Below are positions 4,680 to 8,689 of a stretch of DNA of 8,689 bases, in pieces. Position 1 is the first letter of the stretch; each line of letters opens with the position of its first letter. Source of the stretch: Candidatus Kaiserbacteria bacterium (GTDB lineage Bacteria; Patescibacteria; Paceibacteria; UBA9973; UBA2100). The stretch is taken from assembly GCA_002401495.1 (NCBI GenBank), contig NVTG01000046.1, positions 1-8,689 of the forward strand. Direction: 5' to 3'. The notes below the pieces were generated by a model. It saw only the letters and a program-made list of their open reading frames with translations, had not been told where the DNA came from and did not search any database. The position numbers and the translations under genes are program-made.

Positions 4680-5936
4680 TTACCGCCATTTAGCCGTCTT
4701 TCCTGTAACAACTTTAAACAAGGAAGCACCAAGCCATAAGGGTGTTATAAACCCGTAAATAAGTAGATAAACTGGCATATCAAAAGATAAGAGTGGGTCC
4801 TTAGCCATCTTTTTACCAATCCCCATTAATACAAAGGTTAATGAGATAAGAATGATTGTTATTATCAAAACCGAACTGGTGGGAACAAAGAATAGATCAA
4901 AGTTTGCGGTTGGTGCCTGAATACCAATTGTTTTAAATTTAACAAACTCATGAGCCACCATAATAATGGTGTTCCAAATAACTACAGAGAATAGAGTAAG
5001 TGCGCTAAAGATTGAAAGAAGACTAATAGGTAGTATGAACATTCCGAGTGTTCCATACCTTGGGTTAAAGAATATAGATTTGTAAGCAGAAACATTTTTT
5101 AAGAATCCATAGGTCCATCTAACTCTTTGATGGAATAGTTGAGAAAGAGTACGAGGCGCTGTGGTGTGAACAATTGCACCAGGTTCGTTCTCAACTTTTT
5201 TATGGTTCATTTGTAGTCGTAGGCACATTTCTAAATCCTCCACACCGTGTGCGTGACGCCATGGTCCCACTTCGTCGATAACACTTCTTCGGAAAAAGGA
5301 AAATGGTCCCGGGGTTATAAACAGGGCGTCCATAAGAGTGAAAACTTTTCGTACAAAGATGGCAAGCCCATATTCTGCCTTTTGAACTATTTGTAACAGG
5401 CTGCTCGCATTATGTATTTTAATACTCGGAGTAACAGCTGCCACACTTCCATCTTCAAAGTGTTTAACTATTTCAAGAAGTGCATCTTTTTCAACAAATG
5501 AGTCAGCATCAAGACATCCAACGAATTCAGCGTCAGTGTGAAGGAGCGCTTCGTTCATCGCGCTGTGTTTACCACCGTTTTCTTTTGAGATGACAGTTAT
5601 CTGGGATTTAAAAGTATTTAATATTTTAAGAGTGTTGTCAGTTGAACCATCGTCCACTGCAATTATTTGCAACTTGTCCTTTGGGTAATCTAGTTCAAGT
5701 AGGGATTTAAGAGTTCCTGAGACAGTGGTTTCTTCGTTCCAACAAGGAACGATAACGACAACACTTGGAAAGAAAGAAGACTTTTGTCTCGTAGGCTTGC
5801 TCATGTGCTCAAAGAAGGTAATCAGCATAAATACCTCAAAGTATAATGAGATGAATAGAAATGTATAGATTACTATTTGTGCTGAGATCATTAGCGCGAT
5901 TCTATCATGTAATTGGCTATAAAACAGCTCAAACAT
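4680..5936 (-). CDS. Membrane-bound GT2-family glycosyltransferase
   Basis: The 418-aa protein belongs to the inverting GT-A/GT2 superfamily, of the processive or polytopic kind related to cellulose, hyaluronan and poly-N-acetylglucosamine synthases. It probably builds or extrudes a surface polysaccharide from a nucleotide sugar. An N-terminal membrane segment (about 17-42) is followed by the cytosolic catalytic domain. That domain shows CWNEE (65-69), VDDGSTD (94-100), NGGK (120-123), the metal-binding DAD (143-145), TPGPFSFFRR (208-217), catalytic-base Glu-Asp (233-234) and the acceptor-site QRVRW (270-274). Three or four C-terminal membrane helices follow (about 296-330, 350-373, 388-410). 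The QxxRW motif favours a processive enzyme; product and donor cannot be read from sequence. ATG 5936 lies 28 bases from the divergent pheS start. A -10-like TATAAC precedes it, with no Shine-Dalgarno. Confidence 0.92.
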   Translation of the reverse strand: MFELFYSQLHDRIALMISAQIVIYTFLFISLYFEVFMLITFFEHMSKPTRQKSSFFPSVVVIVPCWNEETTVSGTLKSLLELDYPKDKLQIIAVDDGSTDNTLKILNTFKSQITVISKENGGKHSAMNEALLHTDAEFVGCLDADSFVEKDALLEIVKHFEDGSVAAVTPSIKIHNASSLLQIVQKAEYGLAIFVRKVFTLMDALFITPGPFSFFRRSVIDEVGPWRHAHGVEDLEMCLRLQMNHKKVENEPGAIVHTTAPRTLSQLFHQRVRWTYGFLKNVSAYKSIFFNPRYGTLGMFILPISLLSIFSALTLFSVVIWNTIIMVAHEFVKFKTIGIQAPTANFDLFFVPTSSVLIITIILISLTFVLMGIGKKMAKDPLLSFDMPVYLLIYGFITPLWLGASLFKVVTGKTAKWR

Positions 5937-5948
5937 GGGTATTTCGTA

Positions 5949-5957
5949 TGTTATACT
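5949..5957 (+). promoter_or_regulatory. Extended -10 promoter element of pheS-pheT
   Basis: TG-T-TATACT (TG at 5949-5950, hexamer 5952-5957) ends 7 bases before ATG 5965, so the predicted first transcribed base is the A of the start codon or the base before it. No good -35 box is seen. It overlaps the opposite-strand element for the glycosyltransferase. Confidence 0.55.
5950..5955 (-). promoter_or_regulatory. Putative -10 element of the glycosyltransferase gene
   Basis: On the minus strand TATAAC (5 of 6 consensus bases) lies 13 bases before ATG 5936, predicting a leader of only about 7 bases. It occupies the same bases as the pheS -10 on the other strand. No matching -35 box is evident. Confidence 0.35.
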
Positions 5958-5964
5958 CTTTTCT

Positions 5965-6678
5965 ATGCAAAAGTCATATATTAACCCTCTAACTAGCGCA
6001 ATTCGGGAAATCGTAGAGATTTTCAGCGAAATGGGGTTTGAAGTGGCACAAGGCCCTGAACTAGAGACCGAACACTATAACTTTGACGCTTTAAACGTTG
6101 CAAAAGACCATCCGGCGCGCGATATGCAGGACACCTTTTGGGTGGATGAAAACCATGTATTACGAACTCACGATACGGCAGTAACTGCACGAAAACTAAA
6201 AGAGAATGATGGGGCTATGCGTTTTGTTTCTTGCGGAAAAGCATATAGAAATGAAGCAACAGACATGACTCACGAAGCACAGTTTTTTCAGGTGGATGCT
6301 TTTGCAATTGGTAAAGACATAACGCTTGCACACTTAAAAGGAACACTGGAGACATTCTTTGAAAAATTCTTAGGAGGATCAGTTGAGATAAGATTTCGAC
6401 CGGGGTTCTTTCCGTTTGTGGAACCGGGAGTAGAAGTTGATATGAAATTAAAGGGGAGCAATGTTCCTGAGCGCCTTAAAGGTAAATGGATAGAAATACT
6501 TGGTGCTGGAATGCTTCATCCAAATGTTTTACGTACAGCAGGAATTGATCCAGAAGAATTTCAAGGATGGGCGTTTGGCGGAGGGATTGAGAGACTTTGT
6601 ATGCTCAAGTGGGGAATTGATGACATTCGTGTATTCCACGGAGGAGATCTTAAATTTATTCAACAATTTATTGTATGA
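5965..6678 (+). CDS. pheS: Phenylalanyl-tRNA synthetase alpha subunit, catalytic core only
   Basis: PheS provides the class II active site that activates phenylalanine and charges tRNA-Phe in an (alpha-beta)2 enzyme. The 237-aa protein contains the whole catalytic domain. Visible landmarks are FDALN and DHPARDMQDTFW (motif 1 region), YRNE of motif 2, FRPGFFPFVEPGVEVD, GAGMLHPNVLR, and motif 3 FGGGIERL. It starts where other bacterial proteins reach about residue 107, so the N-terminal coiled-coil that normally touches tRNA-Phe is missing, and nothing upstream encodes it (the neighbouring gene is divergent). ATG 5965 is preferred over in-frame ATG 5935. The ten extra residues do not match the family, and the extended -10 for this gene lies between the two. 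No Shine-Dalgarno is present. The TGA stop overlaps the pheT ATG (ATGA), implying coupled translation. Confidence 0.96.
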   Translation: MQKSYINPLTSAIREIVEIFSEMGFEVAQGPELETEHYNFDALNVAKDHPARDMQDTFWVDENHVLRTHDTAVTARKLKENDGAMRFVSCGKAYRNEATDMTHEAQFFQVDAFAIGKDITLAHLKGTLETFFEKFLGGSVEIRFRPGFFPFVEPGVEVDMKLKGSNVPERLKGKWIEILGAGMLHPNVLRTAGIDPEEFQGWAFGGGIERLCMLKWGIDDIRVFHGGDLKFIQQFIV

Positions 6679-8576
6679 AAGTAAGTTACGAATGGATAAA
6701 TAGTTTTTTCAAGGAAGGAGCACTTCCCGCAGTTTCAGAGGTGGAAGAGAAATTAACTTTCCACGCTTTTGAAATTGAAGGGGTAGAAGAAGTAAACGGT
6801 GTTTCTGTAATTGATGTCGACATTCTTCCTAACCGGGCTGCTGATTGTCTTTCGCATCGTGGAATTGCACGAGAGATTTCAGCACTCTTTAACGTCTCGA
6901 TGAAAGAAGATCCTTTAAGGAAAAAGATTGATCTTTCAAAAGAAAGTACAGTTAAGGTTACTTTAGAAAAAGACGACTCGTGCTCATATTATGTAGCAGC
7001 ACACATTACAGGAGTTGAAGTAAAAGACTCACCTGAGTGGTTGAAAGCAAGACTAGAGGCCATAGGACAAAAGCCAATTAACAATGTGGTGGACGCCACT
7101 AACTACGTACTATTTGAACTTGGAAGGCCTACTCATGTTTTTGACGCTAAAAAGTTTGAGGGACTTCACGTTGGTACTAGACTTTCCAAAGAGGGCGAGA
7201 AAATAACTCTTTTAGGTGGGGCTGAAGTTGAACTCAATAATGCAATGACTGTTATAATCGACGTGGACTCCGACAAGGTAGTAGGAATAGGGGGTATAAA
7301 GGGTGGCAATTTAGCCGAAGTAGATGAAAACACAACAGACATTCTAATTGAAACAGCAAACTTTAATCCAACACAAACAAGACTAACGGCCCAGGCCCTA
7401 AAGTTAAGAACTGACGCATCCGCACGATTTGAAAACAATATGGCAGATGGACTGGCTGATTACGGAATTGAAAGAGTAGTGGAAATAATTTTAAAAATTG
7501 CAGGAGGTGAGTTACAAGGATATACAAAGGCAGGGGAATTGGACGGTGGAAATACAGAAGTTAGTGTTAATGAAGATAGAATCTCAAAACTTCTTGGAGC
7601 TAAAATCAGTACGGAAGAAGTTGAAGATATATTTACACGACTGGAGTTTGAATATTCAAAAGAGGGAGGTGAGTTTAAAGTTAAAGCACCTTTTGAGCGG
7701 AGGGATATAAATATACCTGAGGAAGTAATTGAGGAGGTTGGTAGAGTCTACGGTTACAATAGAATTGAATCTAAACAATTAGATTCTCCGGAGCGAGAAG
7801 TGGGTGTGAATAAAAAGTACGCATACTCTGAAATAATTAAAAAAACCTTAACTGAACTTGGAGTTACCGAAGTGTATCTGTATTCACTACGCGATAGTGG
7901 AGAAGTTAAACTTCTAAACTCCCTTGCAAGTGATAAAGATCATTTAAGAAAGAACCTTTCAGATGGAGTGAAAGACTCTTTGGTTAAGAATGGAAAGAAC
8001 ATGCCACTGCTTGGTCTTCAAGAGGAATTAAAAATCTTTGAAATAGGAAATGTGTTTGGAGAAAAGGAGACAACAAATGTATGTGTTGGGGTAGACGTTG
8101 TTGGTAACAAGAAAAAGGAAGAAAGAGTTGAAGCAATTTTAACTAACTTAAAAACTCACTTAGAGAACACTCTTGGAATTAAATTTCTTGAAGTCACAGG
8201 AAACACTTTTGAATTTAGCTTAGATGGAATCTTAGACGAGTTAAAAGATGTTGAGGAATATACCTTAGGAAATATGGTTGGTGATATTTCATATAAACCG
8301 GCCAGTCCTTATCCATTTGTATTGCGTGACATTGCAACTTGGGTCCCTGCAGGGGTCGCCAAAGAAGAGATTGAAAAGATAGTAGCTAGTCATTCAGGAG
8401 AACTTCTAAAACGAAACGATTTGTTTGATGAGTTTGAAAAGGATGGGCGTATTTCATATGCATTCCACCTTGTATTCCAATCCATGGAAGAGACTTTGAC
8501 GGATAAAGCAATTGGGGAAATTATGGATAAAATCGAAGCGGAAATTGAGGCAAAGGATGGTTGGGAGGTTCGATAG
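6675..8576 (+). CDS. pheT: Phenylalanyl-tRNA synthetase beta subunit, shortened
   Basis: PheT pairs with PheS, edits mischarged Tyr-tRNA-Phe and binds the tRNA. At 633 aa it is well below the usual approximately 800. The N-terminal segment (1-40, MKVSYEWIN to FEIEGVEEV) passes directly into the core (VDILPNRAADCLSHRGIARE, about 48-67). The EMAP/OB-fold tRNA-binding domain usually found between them, about 110 residues, is absent. The B3/B4 editing region is present (QKPINNVVDATNYVLFELG 132-150, RPTHVFD 151-157, GIGGIKGG 204-211, RTDASARFE 245-253). B5 (about 295-365) and the catalytic-like B6-B7 region (about 380-540, somewhat trimmed) follow. The C-terminal ferredoxin-like anticodon-binding domain (PYPFVLRDIATWVP, 545-558, to the end) is intact. 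It overlaps pheS by 4 bases and needs translational coupling, since no ribosome site is visible. Confidence 0.96.
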   Translation: MKVSYEWINSFFKEGALPAVSEVEEKLTFHAFEIEGVEEVNGVSVIDVDILPNRAADCLSHRGIAREISALFNVSMKEDPLRKKIDLSKESTVKVTLEKDDSCSYYVAAHITGVEVKDSPEWLKARLEAIGQKPINNVVDATNYVLFELGRPTHVFDAKKFEGLHVGTRLSKEGEKITLLGGAEVELNNAMTVIIDVDSDKVVGIGGIKGGNLAEVDENTTDILIETANFNPTQTRLTAQALKLRTDASARFENNMADGLADYGIERVVEIILKIAGGELQGYTKAGELDGGNTEVSVNEDRISKLLGAKISTEEVEDIFTRLEFEYSKEGGEFKVKAPFERRDINIPEEVIEEVGRVYGYNRIESKQLDSPEREVGVNKKYAYSEIIKKTLTELGVTEVYLYSLRDSGEVKLLNSLASDKDHLRKNLSDGVKDSLVKNGKNMPLLGLQEELKIFEIGNVFGEKETTNVCVGVDVVGNKKKEERVEAILTNLKTHLENTLGIKFLEVTGNTFEFSLDGILDELKDVEEYTLGNMVGDISYKPASPYPFVLRDIATWVPAGVAKEEIEKIVASHSGELLKRNDLFDEFEKDGRISYAFHLVFQSMEETLTDKAIGEIMDKIEAEIEAKDGWEVR

Positions 8577-8615
8577 TTATGATAGAAACTCTAAAACAAA
8601 AAGAGAAATCAAAAT

Positions 8616-8644
8616 TTGACGTAAGTGGAGTCTTTAGATAATAT
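8616..8644 (+). promoter_or_regulatory. Predicted promoter of the right-edge gene
   Basis: TTGACG (8616-8621, 5 of 6) and TAATAT (8639-8644) are 17 bases apart, the same -10 form as at rpsB. A shifted hexamer GATAAT (8637-8642) is an alternative. The -10 ends 7 bases before ATG 8652, giving a leaderless start. Confidence 0.55.
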
Positions 8645-8651
8645 AAAATTT

Positions 8652-8689
8652 ATGTTCAAGTATAGAATTATCATTTTTTTAGTAATAGT
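8652..8689 (+). CDS. Start of a possible membrane or exported protein, cut by window edge
   Basis: ATG 8652 opens a frame that runs off the right edge after 12 full codons reading MFKYRIIIFLVI. A basic residue pair followed by an uninterrupted hydrophobic run is typical of a signal peptide or N-terminal membrane anchor. The start is supported by a promoter whose -10 ends 7 bases upstream, the same spacing as several genes in the window. No function can be assigned from this fragment, and the call would fail if the frame closes shortly beyond the edge. Confidence 0.45.
   Translation, partial: MFKYRIIIFLVI

Noticed and set aside
4141..4680. Insertion-sequence or integron-type borders around the pilin cassette
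   Set aside because: I searched both edges by eye and found no terminal inverted repeats, target duplication or transposase, so the transfer mechanism is unknown.
5935..5964. ATG 5935 as start of pheS
   Set aside because: It precedes the extended -10 that fits pheS, overlaps the divergent glycosyltransferase start, and adds ten unmatched residues.
6675..6678. UGA recoding as in Gracilibacteria or SR1
   Set aside because: pheS ends at TGA exactly where the family ends and overlaps pheT as ATGA; no internal TGA interrupts a conserved protein.
8579..8641. 20-codon frame right after pheT
   Set aside because: It has no ribosome site, a charged composition without a recognisable pattern, and most of it is occupied by the promoter of the right-edge gene.

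Overview
The window reads as a compact, AT-rich bacterial chromosome segment, most likely from the Candidate Phyla Radiation (Patescibacteria), probably a Parcubacteria-like lineage. This is an inference from several traits seen together. Housekeeping proteins are pared down (RF1 of 323 aa, EF-Ts of 192 aa, PheS of 237 aa without its N-terminal coiled coil, PheT of 633 aa without the tRNA-binding OB-fold insert). Gaps between genes are only a few bases, and Shine-Dalgarno sequences are absent in front of almost every gene. The genetic code looks standard: TAA, TAG and TGA (pheS) all act as stops.

Layout: the left edge cuts a cold-shock-domain-like protein. A translation block on the + strand follows: L31 type B, RF1 (prfA), S2 (rpsB), EF-Ts (tsf), an unrecognised membrane-anchored protein, and tRNA-Thr(UGU), whose first 10 bases overlap the end of that protein's gene. 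A perfect 32-bp inverted repeat ends this block and also serves a convergent minus-strand gene for a membrane-anchored thioredoxin-like protein with a CSDC motif. Next on the minus strand is a roughly 480-bp cassette with a 37-aa membrane microprotein not on usual gene lists, a strong hairpin, and a Flp/Tad-type pilin gene under a perfect TTGACA/TATAAT promoter. A membrane GT2 glycosyltransferase follows on the minus strand, divergent from pheS-pheT (ATGA overlap) on the + strand. The right edge cuts a new + strand gene whose visible start is hydrophobic.

Two themes stand out. First, several genes (rpmE, the 2947 gene, the thioredoxin-like gene, pheS and the right-edge gene) have a -10-like hexamer, often of the extended TGn type, ending 6-8 bases before the ATG and no Shine-Dalgarno. 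This predicts leaderless mRNAs. Second, the pilin cassette breaks that pattern: it has a consensus promoter, an approximately 40-base leader, good GGAG ribosome sites, richer GC and an alphaproteobacterial-looking pilin sequence. It is the best candidate for transferred DNA here.

Functionally the window is mostly protein synthesis (elongation, termination, ribosomal proteins, Phe charging and a Thr tRNA), interrupted by a cell-surface module (thioredoxin-like protein, pilin, microprotein, glycosyltransferase). I see no CRISPR array, transposase or phage gene.
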